This document shows, piece after piece, positions 54,973-64,000 of a DNA stretch of 64,000 bases. Source of the stretch: an uncultured Lachnospiraceae bacterium (GTDB lineage Bacteria > Bacillota > Clostridia > Eubacteriales > Anaerofustaceae); the NCBI GenBank assembly GCA_944381375.1, contig CALWKX010000006.1, positions 1 to 64,000 on the forward strand, read 5' to 3'. How positions within the stretch are numbered: the first letter of the stretch is position 1; the number at the start of each line of letters is the position of its first letter. The notes under the pieces are model-generated. The model saw nothing but the letters and a program-made list of their open reading frames with translations, had not been told where the DNA came from and searched no databases. A program made the position numbers and the translations under genes.

Positions 54973-56853
54973 TTAATCCAGTGTATTTTGCGGAGGATAG
55001 CATCTACCGCCTTCGCACACATAATACGTCACAGATGAATTTATAGCAGGATACTCTTTGTTTTGGCCGTCTTTATTTACGACAACCCAATTGGTACGCG
55101 CTTTAAAGTTCTCGTTTTTCTTGCATGCAGGCACGCTGCGGATTATTTTTTTCACAGGCATCATACTGTAAAAATAAAAACAAAGAGCCTGAGGATATTT
55201 TTCAGCGTATCCGTTCATTAATTCACTGTGTTTCTTCATTATTTCGCTGAGCTTATCATTATCTTCAATAAGACACAGCCTTGACAAATTATAGGCCATA
55301 ACGCTGTTGCCGGAAAAAATAGCGCCGTCGTAAATTTCTTTTGCGCGTACGGGAAGAACATTATTTTCATGTGAAGTAAAGAAAAAGCCCTTATATTCTT
55401 GATCCCAGAATAAATCAACAGCCTTTTCCGCAAGCATAACCGCACGTTCAATATACTTATCCTCCAAAGAGGCATGATACAATTCTATAAGCGCAAAAAT
55501 GTAAAACGCATAATCATCCAAAAAAGCTTTCGCCCCAAGCTTGCCTTCAGTAATACAGGAATATAATTCGCTGTTTTTGAACAAGCGTCCCTCTATGAAG
55601 TTGTATATATCAACAGCTTCGCTCATCATCTTTTCATCTTGCAGTATTCTCGCTCCTGCTGCATACGCCGCCAGCGCCAGAGAATTCGATGAAGCGAGTA
55701 TCTTATTATCGGTTTTAAGCGGATAGCGCGTCTTGCGGTACAAATACGCCTTTTGTATCATTTCATCATCCACTGGCTCTATATCGTGCGTCATAATCAA
55801 ATTAGGCAAATTTTTGCCTTCAAAATTCCCTTTAGGAGTGATGCCGTATCTGAGAGCGAAATGATCCGCCTGTTCTTTGCCGAAAAGGCGGTATATTTCT
55901 TCCGGTTCAAATAAATAATACTTGCCTTCTTCGCCCTGAGAATCAGCGTCCTGCGAGGTATAAAATCCGCCTTCATTACTTTTCAGTTCAAGCGACATAT
56001 AACCAAGTATTTTTAATGCCGTTTGTTTATAAATACAATTATCTGTAATCTCATATGCAACAAGATATACATAGGCCAAAAGCGCGTTGTCATAAAGCAT
56101 TTTTTCAAAATGAGGTATAAGCCAATAAAGATCTGTAGAATAACGGAAAAAACCCCCTCCTATATGATCGAATATCCCTCCGCGCGCCATATTAAGCAAA
56201 GTCTTTTCAGCCATAGACCTATCTGCATAAAGCAGAAATAAAAGATTATGCGGCATGGGAAATTTCATTACCATGCCGCAACCGCCGTATTTATCGTCAA
56301 AATCCTCTCTTAACGCCTTCAGTGCTTTAAGTGTGGAAGGCGCATCTTTGCGGCTTATATCATTTGCAGAAAAATTAATCGCTTCGGTAATACTTTTGGC
56401 GCTTGAGACGAGTTTTTCATGCTCATCATTCCAAAATTTACTGATTTGATCCAAAAGATTTAAAAAAGATTTTTTAGGGATGTAAGAAGCTGCGAAAAAT
56501 GCGTCTTTATCTGCGCTCATAAAGATATTCAAAGGCCAACCGCCGCTGCCTGTAAGCCGCAGCGCCGCCTGCATATAAACCATATCTACATCGGGACGCT
56601 CTTCTCGGTCCACTTTAATACACAGAAACTCTTTGTTGAGCGTTTTTGCAACTTCTTCGTCCTCAAAACATTCCTTTGCCATGACATGGCACCAGTGGCA
56701 TGACGAATAGCCTATACTCAGAAAAATCGGCTTATTCTCCTTTTTCGCTTTTTCAAAAACCTGGTCGTTCCATGCGTGCCAATTGACCGGATTATGGGCA
56801 TGCTCCCTCAAATAAGGACTTGTTTCATTTATAAGTTCGTTTGTATATTTCAT
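54973..56853 (-). CDS. Thioredoxin-domain protein (YyaL/DUF255 family)
   Basis: A 626-residue protein. The N-terminal thioredoxin-like domain contains SCHWCHVM (Cys52, Cys55) and KVDREERPDVD. The rest is an alpha-barrel glycosidase-like domain with GGIFDHIGGGFFRYSTD and DAFLDDYAFYIFALIEL. The family is conserved from bacteria to SPATA20 of animals, function uncertain. ATG 56853 has GGGAG 8 nt upstream. Confidence 0.9.
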   Translation of the reverse strand: MKYTNELINETSPYLREHAHNPVNWHAWNDQVFEKAKKENKPIFLSIGYSSCHWCHVMAKECFEDEEVAKTLNKEFLCIKVDREERPDVDMVYMQAALRLTGSGGWPLNIFMSADKDAFFAASYIPKKSFLNLLDQISKFWNDEHEKLVSSAKSITEAINFSANDISRKDAPSTLKALKALREDFDDKYGGCGMVMKFPMPHNLLFLLYADRSMAEKTLLNMARGGIFDHIGGGFFRYSTDLYWLIPHFEKMLYDNALLAYVYLVAYEITDNCIYKQTALKILGYMSLELKSNEGGFYTSQDADSQGEEGKYYLFEPEEIYRLFGKEQADHFALRYGITPKGNFEGKNLPNLIMTHDIEPVDDEMIQKAYLYRKTRYPLKTDNKILASSNSLALAAYAAGARILQDEKMMSEAVDIYNFIEGRLFKNSELYSCITEGKLGAKAFLDDYAFYIFALIELYHASLEDKYIERAVMLAEKAVDLFWDQEYKGFFFTSHENNVLPVRAKEIYDGAIFSGNSVMAYNLSRLCLIEDNDKLSEIMKKHSELMNGYAEKYPQALCFYFYSMMPVKKIIRSVPACKKNENFKARTNWVVVNKDGQNKEYPAINSSVTYYVCEGGRCYPPQNTLD

Positions 56854-56970
56854 ATTTTTATCTCCCGGGATATTATTGCCAATACTCAAATGAATTATAA
56901 TGACTCTGCCTTAACATTTAATTAAATGAAATTCCGATGGGAGAAACTTGCGTGTATAATATTTTTTTAG

Positions 56971-57008
56971 CAACAAAAACGGATAAAAGCAAAATTGCTC
57001 TTATCCGT
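56971..57008 (-). terminator. Terminator of the hypothetical membrane gene
   Basis: ACGGATAAGAGCAA pairs with TTGCTTTTATCCGT on the minus strand, one wobble, followed by a T-run. It lies 54 nt after the stop. Confidence 0.82.
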
Positions 57009-57062
57009 CTGCCGCGCTTTTATTCTCTGCTAATTTGATCTCATTTTATATGAAAATCCAAA

Positions 57063-57503
57063 CTATTGATACGGCGTATAGTTGTCATAATTGTTATTTT
57101 GGTTATTAGTATTATCGAACATCATTTGATTATATTCTTTGTGGAAATTAAAAGTTCCTATAATACCCATAACATAAAGGCCGATGAATATGATCGATAA
57201 AGCGATTGTAAAATAAGATATATTGGACATTGCTAAAATCAATATTCTTCCTATAAAATACCATACACCTACTATAACAGCGCAGACACGGCTTCTTGCA
57301 AGCAGCAAGCCAAGTCCCAAAGCTAAAAAGACAACCATATCCAAAGCCACAAAAATAGCGTTAGACATATAGCCCATACTTAAATAACTTATAAAAGTTA
57401 ATACATTTAAACCGCCGCAAAGCAAGCTTATAACACCGCCTGCAATAACAAGACCTTTCGTTGAACCTGAGACACCGTTTTTCCAAAATTGCTGTTTTGT
57501 CAT
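57063..57503 (-). CDS. Four-helix membrane protein with Asn/Tyr-rich tail
   Basis: A 146-residue protein with four hydrophobic segments (about 16-115) and a C-terminal tail rich in Asn, Tyr and Gln (NTNNQNNNYDNYTPYQ). The family is not recognised; the layout recalls DUF4064/TM2-type proteins of Bacillota. It is flanked by its own terminator. Confidence 0.55.
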   Translation of the reverse strand: MTKQQFWKNGVSGSTKGLVIAGGVISLLCGGLNVLTFISYLSMGYMSNAIFVALDMVVFLALGLGLLLARSRVCAVIVGVWYFIGRILILAMSNISYFTIALSIIFIGLYVMGIIGTFNFHKEYNQMMFDNTNNQNNNYDNYTPYQ

Positions 57504-57641
57504 TAAATAAAAATCCTCCGATAACTATAAAATAATTATATTACTATATATATAGCTTGTCAAATTTAAATACTATTAATAAATCACAGTTTTTCAAAGA
57601 ATATATCAGGACGCAAAAACTTCGCGCCGTATTCTTCAAAC

Positions 57642-59138
57642 TCAGCTGCTTTTTGCACGATTTACAGCATTATGCCATTGTTCAAAACAATCTTTTGTTC
57701 GGATTGATTCCGCGGAAGGAACAAAAATTCTTTCAGTTATTCTCAGCTTTTGAATCTCATCAAAACTGCCGTAAAGCCCGCAGCTCAAACCGGCCAAATA
57801 TGCGGCTCCGGCGGAAGTCGTCTCGATATTTACAGGCCGGTTTATCACTGTATCAGTAATATCTGACTGAAGCTGCATTATGAAATTATTAACACATGCG
57901 CCGCCGTCAACTCTAAGCTCGCTGATTTTTATCGACGAATCTTTCTGCATACCAAGCATAAGATCAGCGCTTTGATAAGCCATGCTTTCCAGTGCTGCAC
58001 GAACAATATGCGCTTTTCCGCTTCCCCTGGTAAGACCTGTAATTATACCGCGCGCATACATATCCCAATACGGCGCTCCCAACCCGTTAAACGCAGGCAC
58101 AAAATATACGCCTGCATTGTCTTTTACGCTTAGAGCTACACTTTCACATTCAGCGGAAGAATTTATAAGACCCATCTCATCTCTCAGCCACTGAACAACG
58201 CTTCCAGCATTAAATACGCTTCCTTCAAGAGCATAAGAAGTATTGCCCGCAACAGACCAGCCTACGCTTGTTACAAGTCCACATTTCGAGCGCACGCTGT
58301 CGCTGCCCGTATTCATAAGCATAAAACAGCCTGTGCCGTACGTATTTTTTGCCTGCCCTTTTTCAAAACATCCCTGTCCGAAAAGCGCCGAAGGCTGATC
58401 GCCGATAAGCGCGCATACAGGCACGCCTTCAAGCGCTTCTATACCGCATATCCCCGCCGCTATTTCGCCTACTTTTTCGCTTCCGCACACGGGATAAGGC
58501 AGCATGCCCTCAGGTATGCCCAAAGATTTCAAAAGAAGCTCGTCCCACTCAAGCCGGTCAATATCAAAAAGCATCGTTCTTGACGCATTCGAATAATCGC
58601 TTACATGTACGCGGCCTTTCGTCAGATTATATACAATCCAGCTTTCTATCGTACCGCACAGAAGATTTGCTTTTTCAACGGCGCTTTTCGCTCCTCCTAC
58701 ATTATCGAGAATCCATTTGAATTTGGTAGCGGAAAAATAAGCGTCTATCAAAAGACCCGTTTTCTCCTGTATATAAGCGCCCATACCGTCTTTTTTTAGT
58801 TCTTCGCATGTATCAGCAGTTCTTCGGCACTGCCATACAATTGCGTTATAGATACTTCTGCCGCTGTCTTTTTCCCATACTACGCTGGTTTCTCTCTGGT
58901 TTGTTATGCCTACCGCCGCTATGTCGCTTCTTTTCACTCCGCTTTTTTTAAACGCTTCACTCAGCGCTTCAAAAAGCGTTTTTATTATTTCCTCGGGATC
59001 ATGTTCCACCCAGCCGGGACGCGGATAATGCTGAGTTAGAGGTTTCTGTGCAAACGATTTTACAATACCGTTTTCGTCATAAATAACGGCGCGCGAACTC
59101 GTCGTTCCCTGATCAAGCGCTATTATGTACTTTGACAT
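57642..59138 (-). CDS. glpK: Glycerol kinase
   Basis: A 498-residue FGGY kinase that phosphorylates glycerol. It begins KYIIALDQGTTSSRAV, the ATPase phosphate-1 loop, and includes the family signatures YFSATKFKWILDN and GLGAPYWDMYARGIITGLTRG. Length is standard. No glpF or glpD adjoins it, so it appears to be monocistronic. It is divergent from the lipase-like gene, whose product could supply glycerol. Confidence 0.96.
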   Translation of the reverse strand: MSKYIIALDQGTTSSRAVIYDENGIVKSFAQKPLTQHYPRPGWVEHDPEEIIKTLFEALSEAFKKSGVKRSDIAAVGITNQRETSVVWEKDSGRSIYNAIVWQCRRTADTCEELKKDGMGAYIQEKTGLLIDAYFSATKFKWILDNVGGAKSAVEKANLLCGTIESWIVYNLTKGRVHVSDYSNASRTMLFDIDRLEWDELLLKSLGIPEGMLPYPVCGSEKVGEIAAGICGIEALEGVPVCALIGDQPSALFGQGCFEKGQAKNTYGTGCFMLMNTGSDSVRSKCGLVTSVGWSVAGNTSYALEGSVFNAGSVVQWLRDEMGLINSSAECESVALSVKDNAGVYFVPAFNGLGAPYWDMYARGIITGLTRGSGKAHIVRAALESMAYQSADLMLGMQKDSSIKISELRVDGGACVNNFIMQLQSDITDTVINRPVNIETTSAGAAYLAGLSCGLYGSFDEIQKLRITERIFVPSAESIRTKDCFEQWHNAVNRAKSS

Positions 59139-59163
59139 TTTTTACTCCTTATTGCGCCTTTTC

Positions 59164-59192
59164 TTGACAAACAACGGCGCTGAAATTACACT
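59164..59192 (+). promoter_or_regulatory. Promoter of the lipase-like gene
   Basis: TTGACA (59164-59169) and TACACT (59187-59192) separated by 17 nt, 45 nt before the start codon. Confidence 0.6.
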
Positions 59193-59237
59193 TAATATAT
59201 GATAATTTTACATTATCGAGAGTACGGAGGCAATCAA

Positions 59238-60182
59238 ATGAGAGAAATAGAGCAATTTAATTTTCTTTCATCAAATAAAAGATCAAATATAAACGCTGTT
59301 TTATGGCCGGCCGATAATGAAACAATCGGTGTTGTGCAAATCTCTCACGGAGTCGCCGAGCATATAAAACGATACGATCATTTCGCACGTTTTCTGAATA
59401 CGCACGGTTTTGCAGTCGCAGCCAACGATCATATAGGTCATGGAGAAAGTTTTGAAAATGATGAAGATTATCTTTATTTCGACGACGATAACGGTTGGTT
59501 TTGCGTAGTTGAGGATATGAAAAAACTGCACGACATAGTAAGCGAAAAATATGCAAAAGTCCCTTATTTTATTTTCGGGCACAGCATGGGAAGTTTCCTT
59601 ACACGTTCATATTTAATCATCTACAATAAATCGCTCAGCGGAGCAATACTCAGCGGCACGGGCTATACCCCGTCTTTAATATTATCCGCCGGACGTGCGG
59701 CGGCAAGCGTCAGTGCAGCTTTTAAAGGGAAACGTACACGAAGCACACTTTTAGACAAGCTTGCCTTTGGCGGATATAACAAAGCCTTTGCACCAAACCG
59801 CACAAAGAGCGACTGGCTCACAAGAGATAATACTGAAGTGGACAAATACATATCCGATCCCAAATGCGGAGGAATACCGACTACAGGACTGTTCATGCAA
59901 ATGTTCAGAGGAATAGCTTATAACCAAAAGCCGTCAAACCTTTTATTGATGGACAAAAATTTACCGGTTCTGTTTATATCCGGAGACGCTGATCCTGTAG
60001 GCGGATTTGGCGAAGGAGTAAAAAATTCATATAAAACTTTTGTAAAAGCCGGTATGAAGGACGTTAGTTTCAAACTCTACCACAATGCAAGGCACGAACT
60101 GTTGAATGAAACGAACAAATATGAGGCTTATTCATATATCAGCGATTGGCTGCTTTCTAAAATAAACAGCAAAAACGAATAA
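59238..60182 (+). CDS. Monoacylglycerol-lipase-like alpha/beta hydrolase
   Basis: A 314-residue hydrolase of the serine aminopeptidase S33/monoglyceride lipase group. The nucleophile Ser116 lies in GHSMGS, the acid in ISGDADPVG, and the histidine in NARHELLNE. HGVAEH near 38-43 is the oxyanion-side motif. ATG 59238 has GGAGG 7 nt upstream. Its divergent partner is glycerol kinase, consistent with use of acylglycerols. Confidence 0.85.
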   Translation: MREIEQFNFLSSNKRSNINAVLWPADNETIGVVQISHGVAEHIKRYDHFARFLNTHGFAVAANDHIGHGESFENDEDYLYFDDDNGWFCVVEDMKKLHDIVSEKYAKVPYFIFGHSMGSFLTRSYLIIYNKSLSGAILSGTGYTPSLILSAGRAAASVSAAFKGKRTRSTLLDKLAFGGYNKAFAPNRTKSDWLTRDNTEVDKYISDPKCGGIPTTGLFMQMFRGIAYNQKPSNLLLMDKNLPVLFISGDADPVGGFGEGVKNSYKTFVKAGMKDVSFKLYHNARHELLNETNKYEAYSYISDWLLSKINSKNE

Positions 60183-60212
60183 AAAGCTTTTGAGACAACT
60201 CAAAAGCTTTTT
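60181..60212. terminator. Bidirectional terminator
   Basis: AAAAAGCTTTTGAG and CTCAAAAGCTTTTT form a perfect 14-bp stem around ACAA, starting in the lipase stop codon and facing the asparaginase remnant. Confidence 0.9.
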
Positions 60213-60265
60213 ATATTACAATACAAATTACTTTAAATTTAAAAATCCCTCTGAAATCAAATATA

Positions 60266-61000
60266 TCAGTTACAGTGTTCGTCAAAAAATTTTTGCATAT
60301 CCTCATGAGATATATTCAAATTCAAAGCGAACTTAAGCAAAAGCCTCGCTTTGGAGCTCGGAAGGCTCCCGGCAAAAACAGCTCCCGCTTTTTTCAGCGA
60401 TACCCCGCCTCCTGCGTACGCGTACAAAGGCATTACCCTTCCGCCGTAACAATGAGTAGTAATAACCACTTCTATGCCTGCAGCGCGCGCTTTGACAATC
60501 TCATTATAAAATTCATCATTTACGTTGCCCGGTCCCACAGCTTCTATAACGATGCCACGCACTTTACGGCTGACAAGGAATTCTATCATTTTAGCGTCCG
60601 CGCCGCTGTAAAACATGACTATTTCAACCGGATAATCAATATATTCATTAAGTTTTAAAGGGTTCCTCTGAGAATTGCGGTAATATACAACTTTATCGGG
60701 ATACACATATCCTAATCTGCCTTTATCTCTCGAATCAAAAGGATCTAAAGACCATGTATGTGCCTTGTGGATTTCCTTTCCCTGATGAATAGAGTTGGAA
60801 AAAACAACCATTACTCCTTTGCCGCGAGACTGGATATAAGAAGCCACTCTAACCGCTGCGGCGATGTTGCCGGGGCCGTCCGGCCATGGGTCAGAACCTG
60901 AACGCTGAGCGCCTGTTATCACGACCGGTTTTTCCCCTGCCAACTGCTTCGCTGAAGCCGCAGAGGAATAAACCGCCTGCGGCCTCAGTCTTTTTGATAT
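60266..61000 (-). pseudogene. Asparaginase, N-terminally truncated
   Basis: The frame encodes the C-terminal two thirds of an asparaginase (PVVITGAQRSGSDPWPDGPGN to the end). About 80-100 N-terminal residues that should carry TGGTI and HGTDT, with both catalytic threonines, are missing. The in-frame sequence is open only to 61000, where a TAA occurs, and the cyclase gene ends at 61039, leaving no room for the missing part. A TTG at 60943 could start a shorter protein, but it would lack the active site. Confidence 0.75.
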
Positions 61001-61038
61001 TTACTCATACGGTTTTTTCAAACCGTTCAACTTATTGA

Positions 61039-61692
61039 TTAATCTACCAAAGCTACTACTCTTGCGGGAGAACCGTCTCCGTGCTCCACTTTGAGCGGGA
61101 AGGCTATCAGCGTAAATTCTTTATCCCTAGGCAACGCTCCGAGGTTTACGCAGTTTTCGATAAGAGGAATTCCTTTTCTGAGGAATATACGATGTACAGG
61201 GAACGGATCGCCCTGATCAACAGCGCAGTCAAGAGCAAACGCTTTTATGCCGCTTTCTGCCAAATATTCGGCCGTTTCTGTATGAATATAAGGATTAGCT
61301 GTGTAAAAATCTTCTTTATTCCAATGTTTTTCAGCCCATCCGGAATGGAGAATAAGTCTTTTATCTTTCAAAACATCATAACCGGGAAGGCCGGCTTCTT
61401 TAAGCATATCAACCGTAATGGGTTCTTTGGATTTAGCTTTATCCGTCACGTCTACAACCAATGCAGGTCCGATAAAGATTTCAAGCGGCACGTGCTCAAT
61501 CGTGATTCCATCGGGAACCATATGGTACGGAGCGTCAATATGCGTACCTGTATGAATACTGAAAACAACCTTTGTATTTGAGCGAGTATGCTCTTCATGT
61601 GTCGTTAAAGGCGAAAATTTAATACTCGGAAGTCCGGGCACGGGCGTGATTTCAGTACCCCATACCATTGTCAAATCAACGATTTTCTTCAT
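61039..61692 (-). CDS. Cyclase-family (kynurenine formamidase-like) hydrolase
   Basis: A 217-residue metal-dependent hydrolase of the cyclase family. The metal motif HTGTHIDAPYH is at 47-57, with HSGW and the aspartate in ALDCAVDQGDPFPVH downstream. Members hydrolyse amides such as N-formylkynurenine or isatin. The neighbours (symporter, asparaginase remnant) suggest an amide or amino-acid derivative substrate. It lies 23 nt after the symporter gene. Confidence 0.88.
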   Translation of the reverse strand: MKKIVDLTMVWGTEITPVPGLPSIKFSPLTTHEEHTRSNTKVVFSIHTGTHIDAPYHMVPDGITIEHVPLEIFIGPALVVDVTDKAKSKEPITVDMLKEAGLPGYDVLKDKRLILHSGWAEKHWNKEDFYTANPYIHTETAEYLAESGIKAFALDCAVDQGDPFPVHRIFLRKGIPLIENCVNLGALPRDKEFTLIAFPLKVEHGDGSPARVVALVD

Positions 61693-61715
61693 TACAATTA
61701 CCTCTTTTTTTTATT

Positions 61716-63200
61716 TTATTTTTTCTGGAGCATTTTAATGTTGAATCTGTTTTTCGTCTCTTCTGAAATCTGCTGTTTTGTCAGCAGGCTTACAATTACA
61801 AACACTATAGCGTTTGCAAGCAATCCGTATATGCAGCTTTGAAATCCGAACGGATTTTTAATGACAAAGTGGAAGAACGCTACGCAGAATACTCCCGCGC
61901 AAAGTCCTGCAATCGCCCCCTGTTTTGTAGCCCTCTTCCAAAAGAAAATTCCTATCAGAGGGAACAAAAGCTGCGCCCATCCGGACATTGCAAGCTTGGA
62001 AAGCGCCATGATGCTTTGGACCTCCGCTAAAGAAAGAGCGACGACAAGCACAAGTATTGCTAAAACAACATTCTTGCCAATGCGGCTTATTTTTTCTTCG
62101 GACATATCCGGTTTGGCCGTTTTTATCATATCCACAGATATAAGCGAAGACGAGCATATTAGCTGCGCGGAAAAAGTTGACATTGCGGCTGCCAATATTC
62201 CGATAACGACCGCGACTGCCCAGCCAGGGAAGTGATCGAAAGATATCGTCATGAATATCGTATCAACGTTGGCAAGTTCCGGATAGAGCATCATGCCTGC
62301 AAAAGCTACCAGCAATATCGGGAACATGACTACGAATACGTAAAACGGAGCCATAAGTCCGGCCATGCGCCTGTTCGTTTTTGCGCTGTCCGCTGCATAC
62401 ATTCTCTGCCATACATAAGGAGAAAGAAAATTGCCAAGTCCCTGCGCAAAGAAAAACGACGCGTATGTTTTCCAATTGAAATTACCGTCTAAACCCTGAT
62501 ACAGCATCAAATCGGTATTTTCAGACAGATAACGGAACATGTTTTCGAAGCCGCCAACCTCCGGTATGCCTACGAAAAGAAATACGCTGGCCCACATAAC
62601 GACAGTAAAGATCACACACTGAAGCGCGCCAACCCATGCCTGCGATTTAAAGCCGCCTTTGTAGACCATAACGCCTACAATCAACGCAACATACAGAACT
62701 CCGGCCCAGTAGGGAATAGCTCCGGCGGAAACTATCTCAAACGTAAGGCCGATAGCCGTAGCTTGTATCATCATGTGAGGAATACAGAAAATAACCTGGG
62801 TGACAGAAGTTATTATGCGCAAAGCTTTGCTGTCATAGTAATCGTCCAGCATATCAGCCGGAGTTATGTAGCCAAACTTGTTTGCGAGCGTCCAGAATCT
62901 CGTACCGAAAATTCCCATCATCATTACAACGATAACCTGCCACATCATGCTGGCCATAAAGCCTACGCCGTTTTGATAATAAGACCCTGCCGCCCCCATA
63001 AACGCCCAACTGCTGAAGCAGGTTGCGGCTGTCGTAAGGTATAGAATTAAGAGCTTGGTGCCCCCTCCCAGAAAAAATCCGGAGGCAGATTCGTTAGTTT
63101 TTTTGCTGTAGCCCTTTCCGAATCCGACTATAAGGATAAACGCCGTATAAATAACGACCGCGATAATTGCGATAATAACAAATAAAATAAAAAGCTGAAG
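61716..63200 (-). CDS. Sodium:solute symporter lacking a canonical start codon
   Basis: An open frame of about 494 residues with 12-13 hydrophobic segments of the SSS family (CFSSWAFMGAAGSYYQ and the later YVWQRMYAA). It covers the whole family length. No ATG, GTG or TTG lies before the internal ATG at 62999, which would remove the first transmembrane helix. The frame begins after a TAA at 63201-63203, inside a terminator hairpin. Either the true 5' end was lost, or a rare start codon such as ATT is used. Confidence 0.75.
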   Translation of the reverse strand, partial: LQLFILFVIIAIIAVVIYTAFILIVGFGKGYSKKTNESASGFFLGGGTKLLILYLTTAATCFSSWAFMGAAGSYYQNGVGFMASMMWQVIVVMMMGIFGTRFWTLANKFGYITPADMLDDYYDSKALRIITSVTQVIFCIPHMMIQATAIGLTFEIVSAGAIPYWAGVLYVALIVGVMVYKGGFKSQAWVGALQCVIFTVVMWASVFLFVGIPEVGGFENMFRYLSENTDLMLYQGLDGNFNWKTYASFFFAQGLGNFLSPYVWQRMYAADSAKTNRRMAGLMAPFYVFVVMFPILLVAFAGMMLYPELANVDTIFMTISFDHFPGWAVAVVIGILAAAMSTFSAQLICSSSLISVDMIKTAKPDMSEEKISRIGKNVVLAILVLVVALSLAEVQSIMALSKLAMSGWAQLLFPLIGIFFWKRATKQGAIAGLCAGVFCVAFFHFVIKNPFGFQSCIYGLLANAIVFVIVSLLTKQQISEETKNRFNIKMLQKK

Positions 63201-63221
63201 TTAAAGTTTAACTTCAGCTTT
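63191..63221 (-). terminator. Terminator after the oxidoreductase gene
   Basis: AAAGCTGAAGTTAAA and TTTAACTTCAGCTTT form a 15-bp stem, followed on the minus strand by T-rich sequence. It lies just after the oxidoreductase stop and overlaps the 5' end of the symporter frame. Confidence 0.85.
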
Positions 63222-63229
63222 AAGTTTAA

Positions 63230-64000
63230 TTAATTATTATTTATTATTTTCAAAGCGCCTGTCGGGCAAAGATCCGCGCATTTATGGCAATCGGCGCAGA
63301 CTTTAATAGTTTCCGGATCATTGAATTCCGGCTTGATGACAGTCTTGAAGCCCCTATCTACAAGCCCCAGAATACCTTGCTTGGCAACTTCTGCGCATAC
63401 TCTTACGCATTGCCCGCAAAGAATACATTTATTCTGATTGCGCTCAATGCTTATGAGTCTTTCTTCCACAAATCCGGGATGATGTTCGCCTTTGAGCCTC
63501 TCAGGATGAATATCGTACATATTGGCGTATTTTATGAGTTTGCAATCGCCGTAATCGTGGCAGCCACATTCAAGACAGCGTTTTGCTTCTTTTATTATGT
63601 CCTCTTTTGATATGCCAAGGTTGATTTCTTTGAAATCTTTGCGCCTTTCTTCAGCGCTTCTTTGCGGCATCTTCACACGCGCCTGCTTAGGTCTGTCTGC
63701 AAAATCTTTTTCCGTTACTTCAGTTTCAGATACATAAGCCGGCTTGTAACCTATCAAATTCCCATTTAAATATCCGTCTATAACATATGCGGCTTTATTC
63801 GCTTCGCCGATAGCTTCTATGGCTATTCCCGCGCCTTTATTCGTAGCGTCTCCTGCGGCAAATACTTTTTCTTCGCTCGTTCTGAAAGTAGCTTCGTCAG
63901 CGGATATAATACCTTTTCTGTTGAGCTCCAGCCCGTCAAATCCTTTCGGGTCCACTTTCTGTCCTATGGCGGCGATTACTGTATCTACATCAAGATACTC
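63230..64000 (-). CDS. Iron-sulfur FAD-dependent oxidoreductase, partial
   Basis: The C-terminal 256 residues of a GltD-like NAD(P)-linked oxidoreductase; the frame runs off the window with no start. FAAGDATNKGAGIAIEAIGEANKAA is the FAD-binding second motif. An ECGCHDYGDC cysteine group follows, and two 4Fe-4S motifs, CILCGQCVRVC and CADCHKCADLCP, end the protein. It should pass electrons between NAD(P)H and a partner. The partner lies outside the window. Confidence 0.82.
   Translation of the reverse strand, partial: EYLDVDTVIAAIGQKVDPKGFDGLELNRKGIISADEATFRTSEEKVFAAGDATNKGAGIAIEAIGEANKAAYVIDGYLNGNLIGYKPAYVSETEVTEKDFADRPKQARVKMPQRSAEERRKDFKEINLGISKEDIIKEAKRCLECGCHDYGDCKLIKYANMYDIHPERLKGEHHPGFVEERLISIERNQNKCILCGQCVRVCAEVAKQGILGLVDRGFKTVIKPEFNDPETIKVCADCHKCADLCPTGALKIINNN

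Noticed and set aside
1-64000. CRISPR arrays, rRNA genes and insertion sequences
   Set aside because: No regularly spaced direct repeats, rRNA cores or transposase frames were seen in the window.

Overview
The window looks like a chromosomal segment of an anaerobic, endospore-forming Clostridia-type Bacillota. The evidence is AT-rich intergenic DNA, strong AAGGAG-type ribosome binding sites, a SpoVT regulator, a SipL-like DUF3794/LysM spore protein, a Veg protein, an energy-coupling factor (ECF) vitamin transporter, and Bacillus-style PhoP/PhoR with a Pho box. The species cannot be fixed from the sequence alone. Most of the segment is ordinary chromosome, but both ends show signs of rearrangement.

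Layout. 1-216: the tail of a serine recombinase, probably the edge of an integrated element. 217-7017: membrane proteins, an Lgt-like enzyme, a methyltransferase, a complete ECF module (A1-A2-T-S) and a CsoR-type metal sensor. 7360-16134: comEC downstream of phoR, then phoP, phoU and pstBACS read back to a Pho box. 16324-20295: an XpaC-like protein and a Cd/Zn resistance operon (ArsR sensor, separate HMA chaperone, P1B ATPase). 20432-22566: sporulation genes sipL and spoVT. 22786-35897: a mixed set of enzymes (metallo-hydrolase, CoA-transferase, amidase, flavoprotein), TetR and XRE regulators and small membrane proteins. 35966-43787: tRNA-Arg and rpoBC with its own consensus promoter. 43928-52488: YibE/F protein, TetR, a zinc-ribbon/DUF5685/DnaJ operon, nitroreductase, G5/M23 endopeptidase, Veg, MmgE/PrpD. 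52724-60182: cardiolipin synthase, HdeD-like protein, thioredoxin-domain protein, glycerol kinase, a lipase-like hydrolase. 60266-64000: a decaying catabolic cluster (N-terminally truncated asparaginase, cyclase, a sodium:solute symporter with no canonical start codon) and the end of an iron-sulfur flavoprotein oxidoreductase.

The most unusual signal is a family of 113-150 bp intergenic elements (7037-7153, 16164-16313, 19877-20009, 28690-28838, 47814-47926, with degenerate relatives near 33348, 43815 and 52600). Each consists of a GC-rich closing stem around three back-to-back, nearly perfect hairpins. Three copies share almost the same closing-stem sequence (GGCGCG C/A AGCGC), while the hairpin arms differ. 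Almost every base in the best copies can pair. They sit just after stop codons, often between convergent genes. I do not recognise them as a described repeat class.

Other regulatory signals are a Pho box, an ArsR operator/promoter, a perfect TetR-type palindrome, a hairpin covering the ribosome binding site of an XRE regulator, a candidate leaderless promoter, and a long structured rpoB leader.
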